This document shows, piece after piece, positions 17,927-27,826 of a stretch of 64,000 bases of DNA. The notes beneath the pieces were generated by a model. It worked only from the letters and a program-made list of their open reading frames with translations, ran no database searches and was not told the origin of the DNA. How positions within the stretch are numbered: the stretch's first letter is position 1; the number at the start of each line of letters is the position of its first letter. Source of the stretch: Flammeovirgaceae bacterium (GTDB lineage: Bacteria > Bacteroidota > Bacteroidia > Cytophagales > Cyclobacteriaceae); the NCBI GenBank assembly GCA_027487845.1, contig JAIYCV010000029.1, forward strand, positions 1 to 64,000. Reading direction: 5' to 3'. The translations under genes were made by a program, and so were the position numbers.

Positions 17927-19018
17927 TTATTTTTTCTTGCGCTTTTTTTTCCCCGCCTCGTTATCCCTTTCCACTGTCTGCCGAATATCCAAACTGGGTT
18001 TATCTTCCAGTAGAATAACAAACGGTTTCCAATAGCCAGAGTATGAAAGTAATATTCTTGCCACCCCCACTGCGGGCACGGCCAGTATCATGCCAGCAAT
18101 GCCCAACATTTTTTCACCAATTAGTAAGGCAACAATGGCAGCCAGCGCATTTACACTAATGCGTGAACCAGTCACTTTTGGTGTAATAAAATTTGCTTCC
18201 AAGAATTGTACACTAAAGTGCAATACGAGAACTCCGATGGGATACCAGAGACTATCTTTTGTTAGCAACGCGAATAAAGCGGGAAACATGGCACCAATGA
18301 TAATACCCACGTAGGGTATCATGGTCAACGCTCCGATCAAGAATCCAAAGAAAAAGGCATTATCGATACCAATAATTAGCAGGCCAATACTGTTAAGTGT
18401 GCCAGAAATAAGAACCACAATGGTCAATCCTGAAATGTAGCCTCGCACTACACCTGTTACTTCATCCTTCCACTTTAGCTCGGTTTCTTCAGTAAAGCTG
18501 AGAAAGAATTGATTGAACTTTTCGCGATACAGAAGCAGTAAAAAAATATAAATCGGTACTTGTATAAAAAAGTAAATGAGGAAAGAAGCCGATAGAAGAG
18601 CTGATCCCACGTAGGTGGAAAGATTCTTGAGCGCTTCTTTTAACAATTGAACCTGTTCTGCCGAACTGATGCTCAACGTGTTGCTTACTTGTTCATTAAT
18701 TCGGGACAGCAACGCCACGAATCGCTGTTCGAGGTTGGGTAAGCTTTGTGCCAGCGTTGCCAATTGATTTACTACCAGCCAAACGACAAGTGTCATTAGT
18801 GAAAGCGATGCAACCAACACGATCGTGATGGAAAGAATTCTGCCAACTTTATTCTCCAGTCGCTTCTCAATAGGCAGCAAGACAACCGAGAATAAACAGG
18901 CAAATGCAAATGGAATGATAATGTCGCTTGCCATTACGAGTAAAGCGATAATCAGCGCAAGCACGATTAGCGATTTGTATACTTTATCCAAATTGGAAAT
19001 TTGTGTGGGCTGATTCAT
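17927..19018 (-). CDS. AI-2E/PerM-family membrane permease
   Basis: A 363-aa integral membrane protein. I prefer the ATG at 19018 (MNQPTQISNLDK) over a TTG at 19036 that would overlap the upstream gene's stop. It has about seven membrane helices and the family regions PIEKRLENKVGRILSI, a long periplasmic-type helical stretch with LPNLEQRF, and the conserved YVGIIIGAMFPALFAL and NFITPKVTGSRISVNALA. The family is called AI-2E, but individual members move different substrates or ions. The C-terminus is lysine-rich. It lies 14 bp after the aminotransferase gene, so co-transcription is likely. Confidence 0.85.
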   Translation of the reverse strand: MNQPTQISNLDKVYKSLIVLALIIALLVMASDIIIPFAFACLFSVVLLPIEKRLENKVGRILSITIVLVASLSLMTLVVWLVVNQLATLAQSLPNLEQRFVALLSRINEQVSNTLSISSAEQVQLLKEALKNLSTYVGSALLSASFLIYFFIQVPIYIFLLLLYREKFNQFFLSFTEETELKWKDEVTGVVRGYISGLTIVVLISGTLNSIGLLIIGIDNAFFFGFLIGALTMIPYVGIIIGAMFPALFALLTKDSLWYPIGVLVLHFSVQFLEANFITPKVTGSRISVNALAAIVALLIGEKMLGIAGMILAVPAVGVARILLSYSGYWKPFVILLEDKPSLDIRQTVERDNEAGKKKRKKK

Positions 19019-19032
19019 AGATAGAATAAAGA

Positions 19033-20217
19033 TCAAGAATTTTCTATTGCCTTCAAAATAATAGAGCAGGCTTCCGTTATTTCCGATTCGGTAATGGTGA
19101 GGGGAGGGGCAATTCTAAAGCTGGCTGGACAAGAAAGAAACCAAAAGCAGATTACTCCGTTTTCCAACGCTGCATCGACAATCTTTTGCACTTGTTGGGG
19201 CGAGTCAAAGTCGATGGCAAACATCAACCCGCTGCGTCTAATCTCTTTCACTTTTGGATGTTGAATAAGGGATTCAATTAACTTTCCTTTTTGTTCAACT
19301 TGGGCAATTAGCTTTTCTTCTTCCAGCACTTGAAGGGTAGCTAATGCAGATGCACAACACACGGGGTTTCCTCCGAAGGTAGTAATGTGGCCAAGTGCTG
19401 GGTGGTGGGTAAGGCAACTCATTATTTCTTTGCTAGAGACAAATGCACCAATTGGCAATCCGCCCCCGAACGCTTTGGCGATGGTAAGTATGTCGGGCAC
19501 AATATCAAATTGCTCGAATGCGAAAAGAGACCCCGTGCGGCCCATGCCACATTGAATTTCATCTAAAATCAGGAGCGTACCCGTTTCATCGCATTTCGCC
19601 CTTACTGCCTGCAAATATTTTTTTGTCGGTATGCGCACACCCGCATCTCCTTGAATGGTTTCCATAATCACGCAAGCCGTGCTATTGGTTATTGCTGTAA
19701 GGTCATCGATGTTATTGAACTCAATGAGCTGTACATCCGGTAACAGTGGACGGAAGGCATTTTTCTTTACTTCGTTGCCCGACACACTTAATGATCCATG
19801 GGTGCTGCCATGATATGATTTTTTGCATGACACAAGCTGCGTTCTTCCCGTAAATCGCTTCGCCAGTTTTAATGCGCCTTCGTTTGCCTCCGTGCCAGAA
19901 TTGACAAAATAAGAACAGCTAAGAGAGGGAGGTAATAATTCACTTAACTTTTTTGCTAATAAATTCGATGGGCTTTGAATGAACTCGCCATAGGCCATCA
20001 CATGTAAGTGCTTGTCCAATTGATTTTTTATAGCTTGTATAACTCGTGGGTGCCGGTGCCCCACATTGCTTACGGCAATGCCCGCAATCATATCAAAATA
20101 GCGCTTGCCGGAGGGTTCATAAAGGAATACTCCTTCGGCTTTCTCAACAGGAATAGAGAAAGGATAAGGAGTTGTTTGGGCGAGATTATTCCTAAATATC
20201 TGTTGGGAAAATTCCAT
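19033..20217 (-). CDS. Class III PLP-dependent aminotransferase (ornithine/acetylornithine type)
   Basis: A 394-aa transaminase. The PLP lysine is K248 in ILTIAKAFGGGLPIGAF. ILDEIQCGMGRTG, FVNSGTEANEGALKLAKRFTGR and the glycine-rich HGSTHGSLS region complete the fold-type I site. The closest overall match by eye is the acetylornithine/ornithine aminotransferase group. No arginine biosynthesis genes are nearby, so the substrate (ornithine, acetylornithine or another omega-amino compound) stays open. It is flanked by a permease gene downstream and a histidine kinase gene upstream, all on the minus strand with short gaps. Confidence 0.85.
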   Translation of the reverse strand: MEFSQQIFRNNLAQTTPYPFSIPVEKAEGVFLYEPSGKRYFDMIAGIAVSNVGHRHPRVIQAIKNQLDKHLHVMAYGEFIQSPSNLLAKKLSELLPPSLSCSYFVNSGTEANEGALKLAKRFTGRTQLVSCKKSYHGSTHGSLSVSGNEVKKNAFRPLLPDVQLIEFNNIDDLTAITNSTACVIMETIQGDAGVRIPTKKYLQAVRAKCDETGTLLILDEIQCGMGRTGSLFAFEQFDIVPDILTIAKAFGGGLPIGAFVSSKEIMSCLTHHPALGHITTFGGNPVCCASALATLQVLEEEKLIAQVEQKGKLIESLIQHPKVKEIRRSGLMFAIDFDSPQQVQKIVDAALENGVICFWFLSCPASFRIAPPLTITESEITEACSIILKAIENS

Positions 20218-20262
20218 GTTTTTAAATTAGAATTTCTCCAAAGATACTTCTCTAATTTGTTT

Positions 20263-22101
20263 CTACTGAGTTGTCTGAAAAAGAGTGCTTTGCTTTTCTT
20301 CCTTATTCAAACTTAGAAGGTTTGGGAGTTCTATGGTAAAACTAGTTCCCTCTCCTAATTTAGAGGTTACCTTTATTTCTCCCCCAAGGATCTTTACTGA
20401 TTCGCGAACCAGGAAAAGGCCTAAGCCAGTTCCTTTTGAATCCTGACTTGCGCGATAAAACATCTCAAAAATTTTTGGCAAGTGTTCGGCCGCAATACCC
20501 AGTCCGTTGTCTGCCATTGTCAGGGTCATATTTGACGATGTTATGGCGACCTTAATATGAATGTAACTGTCTTTCATCGGATCTGAATAACGAAAGGCAT
20601 TTGAGACTAAATTTTTCAACACAATTTCTAACCGCGTTTTGTCGGAATAAAACAAACCTCCGGAAACTGAAATTTCTTTTTTTAAGCTCGAATAATTTGG
20701 CAAGAAAGTAAGATCAGAAAATACGTTAAGTATGCATTTCTCCATATCAATTCCTTCAATGGTAAGATTCTGCCTCTTGTTGCGAGCGTAATCGGTAATG
20801 TCTTTTATAAAACTGCTCAGCTTGGTTACGCTATTTTTCATCATCACAAAGTATTCACCTTTACCAGCATGAGCCAAATCTATCTGTGCAATATTTATCA
20901 ATCCCATAAGGGAATCGAGGGGAGATTTCAAGTCGTGGGCGGCACTATAGATGAATCGGTCAAGGTCTTCATTAAGTTTCGTTAGCTCAAGATTTTGATC
21001 TGCTAATTGTGCTGACTTCTGGTTGATTTCTTCAAATTGAACGTTCAGTTTGGCTCGCAGTGCAAAAAATGATTCATACAAAGTCTGAATTTCCTTTATG
21101 CTGCTAGAGTAGGAGATACCATCAGCAACTGAATCTTGTTTAAGCATAAACTTCTCCATGTTTTTGGAAAGGCTTTTGATCGGTTTAGTTAGCTTGGCAG
21201 CAATAAAATAAGTGGCAATGGAAGAGAGCAGCAACGAGACAAGTCCGATACCAACTAATACAATAAACGATCTTTTGTTTATGATTTCGCTTCGATGCTC
21301 CGAATTAATCGAAATGTCCTCCAGTTCGCTAGATAGTTCGTCTGCATAAGCTGTTAGTTTGCCCATTAAGCCAACCTCAGGCGATAAGCCGATTTGTTGT
21401 TCTAGTTGGGTCATTCTTTCAAACGAATCGCGGTAGTTGGTCACTAGATTGAGCGCACGCGGCTTATCCTTCAGTTTATTTACTAGTTCGTCAACTAACG
21501 TGTTAAATTTCACCTTATAGACGTTTTCCTTTCGCAGAAAGAAATCCTTTTCATACCTCCTTAATGTTAATAGCTCTTTTACCGAAATTGTGTTATTTGT
21601 TTCAAGTTGGTGCGCGTAGCTTCTCATGGTTCCTTCCAAACCAAAGTCTTTAAATCCTCGTTTCCGAAGTGTTTCCACTAGTATAACAAAGGTGACATTG
21701 TAGTTTTCAAGAAGGCTGTCTATTTTTCTTCTATCTTCTGAATTGGCAAGTTTTTCGTTGACCAACGCATCAAGTAATTGTTGATTATTTTTTTTTAATA
21801 AAATCAAAAATTCATCCCGATTGTGCAAATCAAAATTTCTACTCGACTTACTCCAGCTGACTTTCGAGTTGTTTTCATAAAATGCTGCTTTCGTAGGGGA
21901 GAATCTCAGGAAATCTAAATCTGATTTAAGTACCTGCACAATGTCCACACGTTGGTTCTTTGCCGCGTTTGTCAAGTTGGCGTACTTTTTATTTATAGCT
22001 GTGTAGAAAAAAACCAAACAAGCAATAAGGGACACGTTCACAAAAATGATAGCGAACGAGAGAAAAAGCCTCCTTCCGATTGTGTTAAATAAAAAACTCA
22101 T
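20263..22101 (-). CDS. Membrane sensor histidine kinase
   Basis: A 612-aa sensor kinase. Membrane helices at about residues 12-34 and 278-302 bracket a helical periplasmic sensor domain (35-277). A HAMP-like linker follows with a short coiled coil (355-380). The phosphoacceptor is H389 in FIYSAAHDLKSPL. The ATP-binding domain has N501 (NLVSNAFRYSD), DNGLGIA at 531-537 and GTGLGLFLVRES. No response regulator is adjacent, so it is an orphan whose partner lies elsewhere. It is followed 45 bp later by the aminotransferase gene. Confidence 0.9.
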   Translation of the reverse strand: MSFLFNTIGRRLFLSFAIIFVNVSLIACLVFFYTAINKKYANLTNAAKNQRVDIVQVLKSDLDFLRFSPTKAAFYENNSKVSWSKSSRNFDLHNRDEFLILLKKNNQQLLDALVNEKLANSEDRRKIDSLLENYNVTFVILVETLRKRGFKDFGLEGTMRSYAHQLETNNTISVKELLTLRRYEKDFFLRKENVYKVKFNTLVDELVNKLKDKPRALNLVTNYRDSFERMTQLEQQIGLSPEVGLMGKLTAYADELSSELEDISINSEHRSEIINKRSFIVLVGIGLVSLLLSSIATYFIAAKLTKPIKSLSKNMEKFMLKQDSVADGISYSSSIKEIQTLYESFFALRAKLNVQFEEINQKSAQLADQNLELTKLNEDLDRFIYSAAHDLKSPLDSLMGLINIAQIDLAHAGKGEYFVMMKNSVTKLSSFIKDITDYARNKRQNLTIEGIDMEKCILNVFSDLTFLPNYSSLKKEISVSGGLFYSDKTRLEIVLKNLVSNAFRYSDPMKDSYIHIKVAITSSNMTLTMADNGLGIAAEHLPKIFEMFYRASQDSKGTGLGLFLVRESVKILGGEIKVTSKLGEGTSFTIELPNLLSLNKEEKQSTLFQTTQ

Positions 22102-22177
22102 ACTAACTGTCCTAAATATCAGAATGAATGAGGACTATTGAAGAGTAGTTCGTGTTAACGAATGGTTAAGTTTAATT

Positions 22178-22624
22178 TCAGCTGATGAGGTCTTCGTTAA
22201 GGGTCAGAAAGTCGATTACTTCTTGATGCACATCTTTTTGTACTTGTTCATCGGAGCTTTCAGTAGCGATGGATTTAAATAAATCAGCGACTACTTCTTT
22301 CTTAAAGCCAAGCCTTTCTGCGTAAACGCCTGCGAGTTCTAATTCTACGTCTTCTACCGTTTGATCAAGGTAGATCATTTGTACCAGGTGAAAGATCGCC
22401 TCGAGCCGATCTACCTTATTTGACGGATTAATAAATTGTATGCTTTCAAGTTCCTTTTTTGGTTGTAAAATGTCGTCAGGAGTAAGTTTTAGTTGAAATC
22501 CCCATTTGAGCAAGCAGCGCACAAACCGCGAGTCTATTTTTTCTTTTTCGAGGAAAGAGGCGAGGATGTTGAAATAGCTATCTTTCAAAGAATTGAGTTG
22601 ATCCAACGAGTTGCTTTCATTCAT
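22178..22624 (-). CDS. Acidic helical protein, possibly TerB-like
   Basis: The ATG at 22624 (MNESNSLDQLNSLK) is preferred over an earlier in-frame start at 22672, because a promoter-like sequence at 22643-22673 overlaps the longer version. The 148-aa product is acidic and all helical. VDRLEAIFHLVQMIYLDQTVEDVELELAGVYAERLGF resembles the acidic helical core of TerB/TerB-like proteins, but I do not see enough to assign it. It is cytosolic, with no signal peptide. It is a single gene upstream of the histidine kinase. Confidence 0.65.
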   Translation of the reverse strand: MNESNSLDQLNSLKDSYFNILASFLEKEKIDSRFVRCLLKWGFQLKLTPDDILQPKKELESIQFINPSNKVDRLEAIFHLVQMIYLDQTVEDVELELAGVYAERLGFKKEVVADLFKSIATESSDEQVQKDVHQEVIDFLTLNEDLIS

Positions 22625-22642
22625 GGCATTGTCAATTTTCAG

Positions 22643-22673
22643 GTAAACTAACCAATAAAGACAAGACCACAAA
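22643..22673 (-). promoter_or_regulatory. Bacteroidota-type promoter for the 148-aa gene
   Basis: On the minus strand TTTG (22670-22673) is followed after exactly 19 bp by TAGTTTAC (22643-22650). The first box fits the -33 element and the second matches six of eight positions of TAnnTTTG. Transcription would begin about 10-15 bp before the ATG at 22624. Confidence 0.45.
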
Positions 22674-22716
22674 AAGTTGGTTGGCGCGTTGGTTCGATTC
22701 TATTTACTTTATCTGA

Positions 22717-22751
22717 AAACAAAAAAGGTGCCGTAAGCACCTTTTTTGTTT
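22717..22751. terminator. Rho-independent terminator downstream of gap
   Basis: The 15-bp arms (22717-22731 and 22737-22751) are perfect complements around a CGTAA loop. The stem has a GGTGC core and A/T runs on both sides, so it can act on either strand. It begins 10 bp after the gap stop codon. Confidence 0.88.
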
Positions 22752-22760
22752 GAATTGGAT

Positions 22761-23786
<1,026 letters not shown>

Positions 23787-23787
23787 T

Positions 23788-23795
23788 CAAAAGTA
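23788..23795 (-). promoter_or_regulatory. Possible -7 element for gap
   Basis: On the minus strand this reads TACTTTTG, a full match to TAnnTTTG, 25 bp before the gap ATG. The region where a TTTG -33 box should be does not contain one, so the call is tentative. Confidence 0.4.
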
Positions 23796-23909
23796 AAATA
23801 CTCTCTCACTAAAACCTATTGTCGAGAAAAGAATCTACTAGCTTGTATTTGACATTAATTGCCGCAAACCATTGCGATGAAATCAAACTAATTTAATTAA
23901 AACACGGGC

Positions 23910-23925
23910 TTGATTTGCAAATCAA
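23910..23925. repeat. Perfect 16-bp palindrome over the tRNA-Glu -33 box
   Basis: TTGATTTG and CAAATCAA are exact inverted repeats with no spacer. The TTTG -33 box of the tRNA promoter lies inside the left half. It could be an operator or a chance result of the TTTG box in A/T-rich DNA. Confidence 0.5.
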
Positions 23926-23944
23926 ATCTCTACGTCTATATTTG
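23914..23944 (+). promoter_or_regulatory. Bacteroidota consensus promoter for tRNA-Glu
   Basis: TTTG (23914-23917), exactly 19 bp, then TATATTTG (23937-23944) is a full match to TTTG-N19-TAnnTTTG. The tRNA begins 18 bp after the -7 box. It is the best promoter in the window and supports placement in Bacteroidota. Confidence 0.85.
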
Positions 23945-23962
23945 CACCCACTTTAGAAAAAA

Positions 23963-24034
23963 GGCCCGTTCGTCTATCGGTTAGGACACCAGATTTTCAT
24001 TCTGGTAAGAGGGGTTCGACTCCCCTACGGGCTA
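23963..24034 (+). tRNA. tRNA-Glu (anticodon TTC)
   Basis: The 72-nt sequence folds into a cloverleaf: acceptor GGCCCGT with ACGGGCT, anticodon stem CCAGA/TCTGG around the loop TTTTCAT, and a T arm with GGTTCGACTCC. The loop centre TTC reads glutamate codons. The 3' CCA is not encoded. It is a single tRNA with its own promoter and terminator. Confidence 0.96.
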
Positions 24035-24036
24035 CA

Positions 24037-24066
24037 AAACACCAAGACATATCCTTGGTGTTTTTT
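24037..24066 (+). terminator. Rho-independent terminator of tRNA-Glu
   Basis: AAACACCAAG (24037-24046) pairs with CTTGGTGTTT (24054-24063) around a 7-nt loop and runs into a T-tract, three bases after the tRNA. Confidence 0.85.
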
Positions 24067-24191
24067 ATTTCTACGGGTTTTCTTCACAACCCACTACACT
24101 AATTTTACAACTCATTACCCTTGTCTTTGCTGAAAGGCAACTCTTGCCCAGCTTTATGGCGTTAAAAAGGAAAATAGAAAACACCATTGCC

Positions 24192-25616
24192 ATGAAGCAC
24201 CTACTCATTCAAACCCTGATCATTTTTGCCTTCCAATTTTTCGCATCGAGGTTAAATGCCCAAACTGAGATTTTTTCTTCCTCCACTAAAAATCGACATA
24301 TTTCTTTTTCTACCTCTAATGGCCTTACGTCATTTAGCGTGGAGATCAGAGGAAAAATAGAGTTGACGGATGACGACAAGGACATTAAATCCATGACCCC
24401 CGATGGATACCTGGAGATAAAGAAAACAGTTTTTGGAAGTAAGAGGACGCTGATCGTTAAGCCGAACGGAAATAGCTTAAAGCGCGAGTACTACGAGGGG
24501 CGTACGCCTATTCCGTTTGAACCAGAAGGACGTCAATGGATGAAGGAAGTGCTTCCTGAACTGGTGCATTCTACCACCATTGGAGCTGAAAGCAGGGTAA
24601 ACCGATTTTATAAATCAGGTGGTGTAAATGCAGTACTAAGTGAGATCGGAAACCTGGAAAGCGATCATGTTAAAATTCATTATGCCAAGGTGTTGGTATC
24701 CTTGAATTTAGCTGCCAAAGAATATTCAAATGTGATTACTAAAATAACTGCCTCCATTGATTCTGACCATTATCTTTCTGAGTTTTTGAGAAGTAATCTT
24801 TCCAAATTTCTATCTACGAGGGAATCGTCTGATGCTGTTTTTGCAGCTACGAACAAAATGGAATCCGATCACTATAAGACGGAAGTAATTAAAGAGGCAT
24901 TGAGGAGCCAGGCGGCCTCGATTGAATCGATTAGAATTATCTTACAGGCATCTGGCAAAATGGAATCAGATCATTACAAAACGGAAGTGCTAACGAGCTT
25001 GCTGAAACAATCTGTTAACGATGCTACCGTGTCTGAAGTCTTGGCAGCTACTAATTCGATTGAATCAGATCACTATCGCACTCAAGTTATAAAAGCAGCT
25101 CTTTCGAAGCCAGGGCTATCCGCCATCTCTTACCAAAAAGCGTTGGAGTCAATTAATGGAATTGATTCAGACCATTACAAAACGGAGGTGCTGAATGAGT
25201 TGTTGAAAAACAAACTGTCAACAGCAGAACTTCAAAACTTACTTACTCTAAGCAGTTCTATTGATTCCGATCACTATGCTTCTGAATTATTGGATAATGT
25301 ACTGGAAAAGCAAGATCTGAAAGAGGCTGATTTCAAATTATTGATCGACCGGGCATCTAAGTTGGACAGCGATCACTATGCCGCCATGGTGCTAAAGTCG
25401 GTGTTAGAGAACAGAACATTAAGTAGCGCAAAAGTTGTCAGTGTTCTACAAGCATCTGGCAACCTAAACTCCGATCATTACCTGACAGAAGTATTGATCG
25501 CGGCAAGCCAACAAGTAAAGGCGGGTGATCCAATGTTAAAAGATGCGTACCGCGCTGCCGCAAAAAAGCTTGATTCCGAAACCTATTATGGAAGAGCCAT
25601 GCGGGCAATTGAGTAA
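24192..25616 (+). CDS. Secreted protein with ten SDHY repeats
   Basis: The ATG at 24192 (MKHLLIQTLIIFAFQFF) gives a clean signal peptide ending in LNAQ, so it is preferred over the in-frame ATG at 24144. The 474-aa product has a beta-rich N-terminal domain (SFSVEIRGKIELTDDDKDI). About ten helical repeats of 30-37 residues follow, each centred on a consensus like I-[DE]-SDHYKTEVL. The repeats resemble the SD-x-x-x-KxxVL helical repeats seen next to BlaR1/M56 peptidases in other Bacteroidota, which suggests an alpha-solenoid. It sits upstream of a LytS/LytTR operon but is separated from it by 118 bp. Function is unknown. Confidence 0.75.
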   Translation: MKHLLIQTLIIFAFQFFASRLNAQTEIFSSSTKNRHISFSTSNGLTSFSVEIRGKIELTDDDKDIKSMTPDGYLEIKKTVFGSKRTLIVKPNGNSLKREYYEGRTPIPFEPEGRQWMKEVLPELVHSTTIGAESRVNRFYKSGGVNAVLSEIGNLESDHVKIHYAKVLVSLNLAAKEYSNVITKITASIDSDHYLSEFLRSNLSKFLSTRESSDAVFAATNKMESDHYKTEVIKEALRSQAASIESIRIILQASGKMESDHYKTEVLTSLLKQSVNDATVSEVLAATNSIESDHYRTQVIKAALSKPGLSAISYQKALESINGIDSDHYKTEVLNELLKNKLSTAELQNLLTLSSSIDSDHYASELLDNVLEKQDLKEADFKLLIDRASKLDSDHYAAMVLKSVLENRTLSSAKVVSVLQASGNLNSDHYLTEVLIAASQQVKAGDPMLKDAYRAAAKKLDSETYYGRAMRAIE

Positions 25617-25734
25617 TGACGACCTACAATTTTTTTGGATTACCTTGCATCAATAAAATAGATAATTTAAAGTTCCACTTTCAACAGGTGCACCCCTTTC
25701 AACTTCCAGGTAGATTTAATTAGTTTAGTGTCAG

Positions 25735-26787
25735 ATGAATCGGTTTTTAAAAGAGTGGTCTAAGTTCGGATGGAAAAAGGCAGGCCTACTTTGCCTCTGC
25801 TCTGGCGCGCTAGGCATCGTGTTCTATTTGTACCTGCATTATAGCACGGTGGGTAGTTTTCCTCTTCTGTTAACAAACTATAAAAGGTATTTATTGGCCG
25901 TTGGCTCTACCATTACGCTCGGTTTTATGGTGATCTTTATGGACTCGCTCCTAAACAGGCTGGTGGAGTGGAGAAAGTTTTTTTTACTCCGTTTTTTGAT
26001 TGGCTTCGTTGCCAATATTTCAGTGGCCGTGTTGCTGATGTTTTTGATGGGAAGATATGTGCTTAATGCGAATCAAGAAGAGCTTTTAAAGCTTTGTATA
26101 TTGTATGCGATCACGGTTTTTATTTATGAGATTTTTTATGGCTGGTTTTATTCGTATCGCTATTATTCCGTTACGCAAGTGGAAGAGCTTCGGGCTGAAC
26201 GTCATCAGTTGGAGCTTCAGTTTGAATCGCTAAAAAGCCAAATCAGTCCTCACTATCTTTTTAATTGTCTCAACACCATCTCCTCATTGCTGTATAAAGA
26301 CAGCCGGTTAGCCGAGGAGTTTATTAGACGAATGGCCGACACCTTTTTATACGTGGTTTCCAACCAAAAGCAAAAGCTGGTTTCGCTTTCTGAAGAGGTA
26401 GATTTTGTTAAAGCCTATTGCTTTTTGTTGCAAGTAAGATTCGAGCAAAATTTAAAACTAGAAATCAATTTACCGGCTAATGTGATGAGCAGTAAAATAC
26501 CACCGCTCGCCTTGCAAATGTTGGTAGAGAACGCCATCAAGCACAATCGAATATCAAAAGATAGTACGCTTATGATTTATATTGCTGCACCTGATAACAC
26601 ACATATTACCGTAACCAATAACAAAACGAAGCCCCTCCAGTCTGTAGTTAGTTTAAAGGTAGGCTTGACCAACATCAAGGAACGCTATAAATTTTTTACC
26701 GACAAAGAATTAATCGTGCAAGACAATGAAAAATTTTCCGTACAGCTGCCCGTTTTAAAAGCGCTCAACGTAAAAATTAATGAATAA
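25735..26787 (+). CDS. LytS-type sensor histidine kinase
   Basis: A 350-aa kinase of the His_kinase (PF06580) type. Four membrane helices occupy about residues 14-140, followed by a coiled coil (148-168). The phosphoacceptor H173 is in QISPHYLFNCLN and the N-box N266 in LVENAIKHN. The ATP domain is short, as usual for this family. It is the first gene of a three-gene operon with a paralogue (8-bp overlap) and a LytTR regulator. It is the only one of the two kinase-like proteins with an intact H-box. Confidence 0.9.
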   Translation: MNRFLKEWSKFGWKKAGLLCLCSGALGIVFYLYLHYSTVGSFPLLLTNYKRYLLAVGSTITLGFMVIFMDSLLNRLVEWRKFFLLRFLIGFVANISVAVLLMFLMGRYVLNANQEELLKLCILYAITVFIYEIFYGWFYSYRYYSVTQVEELRAERHQLELQFESLKSQISPHYLFNCLNTISSLLYKDSRLAEEFIRRMADTFLYVVSNQKQKLVSLSEEVDFVKAYCFLLQVRFEQNLKLEINLPANVMSSKIPPLALQMLVENAIKHNRISKDSTLMIYIAAPDNTHITVTNNKTKPLQSVVSLKVGLTNIKERYKFFTDKELIVQDNEKFSVQLPVLKALNVKINE

Positions 26788-27826
26788 GATTTTTATCCAT
26801 AATCCTTTCTTTCGATTGATCTCTGGGATAGTGGTCGGAGTGATGGTCTACCTGTTAATTCTACTTGTTAACAACAACCTGAGCAATCTCGAAACGATCT
26901 TCAATAATCAAGAATTATATGTAAGCATACTACTTAGTTACCTGTGTTTTGAGTTAATGCGATGGTTGATTTCGCTATTAACACGGAGCAAAAAGCCACA
27001 AAATCAACCTTCTCCTATTGTGCAAACTGTAATTGTAGTGGTCCTGTCTATGATAGCGATAGGTTCAGCAATTTCTGCTTATTATACATTTGTGGTGGGT
27101 TTTAGTATTGGGCAGCAGGAGCTTAACTTGTTTCTTACCATTTATGGATTTGTAAGTGTTTTGTACAACGTGCTGTACTATTCGCAATATTATTTGCAGC
27201 GTGAGAACAAAGAGCGCATTGAACAAGAAACAAAACTGCGGGAAAAGATGGATGCAGATTTCTTTTCATTCCGAAATGATATCAATCCGGACTTGCTTTA
27301 TGAAAGCCTTGAAAACTTGATCCTAACTATTCACAACGACACCAATTTAGCAGAAGAACAAATAGACTATCTTGCTGGCGTGTATCGCTACACCTTGGTG
27401 AATCGGCATAAGGAATTAGTTACGTTTCAGGAAGAATTTTCTTCGGCAAGAAATTTAGTTGCCTTGCTGAATTGCAAAATAGAAGGGGGCGTGAAATTAA
27501 AAGAAGTAGAGGGAGCAGTAAGCGATGGCTATCTTATTCCTGGTTCGCTGTTAGTGACCATCGACTCCATTGTGCGCAATACGTTGATTTCCAAAAAACA
27601 CCCACTGACGTTGTCATTATATGTAGAAGACGACTACCTTGTGCTGCAACATCAATTAAATGATAAATTAATCGCGCACCAAGACAGCATGAATTCCTTT
27701 AAGCGATTGCAACGATCCTATTCCTTTTTTAGCGATAAAATATTTGTTCAAGTGAAAGCGGGTAACCAAAACTATATCAAGTTTCCGATTGTGAATGTTC
27801 CATCATTAACAGAAGAAGCGATATGA
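26780..27826 (+). CDS. Degenerate LytS-like paralogue (pseudokinase)
   Basis: A 348-aa protein with the same plan as the kinase before it: four membrane helices (about 12-135), a coiled coil (140-160) and a His_kinase-like core. The SPHYLFN box is replaced by NPDLLYE, with aspartate 171 in place of the phosphoacceptor histidine. The N-box is absent, with SIVRNTLISKK at that point. Autophosphorylation and ATP binding by the normal route look impossible. The frame is intact and the 8-bp and 4-bp overlaps with both neighbours are kept, so selection probably maintains it. A role as a sensor or a heterodimer partner of the active kinase is inferred. Confidence 0.85.
   Translation: MNKIFIHNPFFRLISGIVVGVMVYLLILLVNNNLSNLETIFNNQELYVSILLSYLCFELMRWLISLLTRSKKPQNQPSPIVQTVIVVVLSMIAIGSAISAYYTFVVGFSIGQQELNLFLTIYGFVSVLYNVLYYSQYYLQRENKERIEQETKLREKMDADFFSFRNDINPDLLYESLENLILTIHNDTNLAEEQIDYLAGVYRYTLVNRHKELVTFQEEFSSARNLVALLNCKIEGGVKLKEVEGAVSDGYLIPGSLLVTIDSIVRNTLISKKHPLTLSLYVEDDYLVLQHQLNDKLIAHQDSMNSFKRLQRSYSFFSDKIFVQVKAGNQNYIKFPIVNVPSLTEEAI

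Noticed and set aside
20263..22101. Histidine kinase paired with a neighbouring regulator
   Set aside because: No receiver-domain gene is adjacent; the nearest is the LytTR regulator, which belongs to its own operon about 6 kb away on the other strand.
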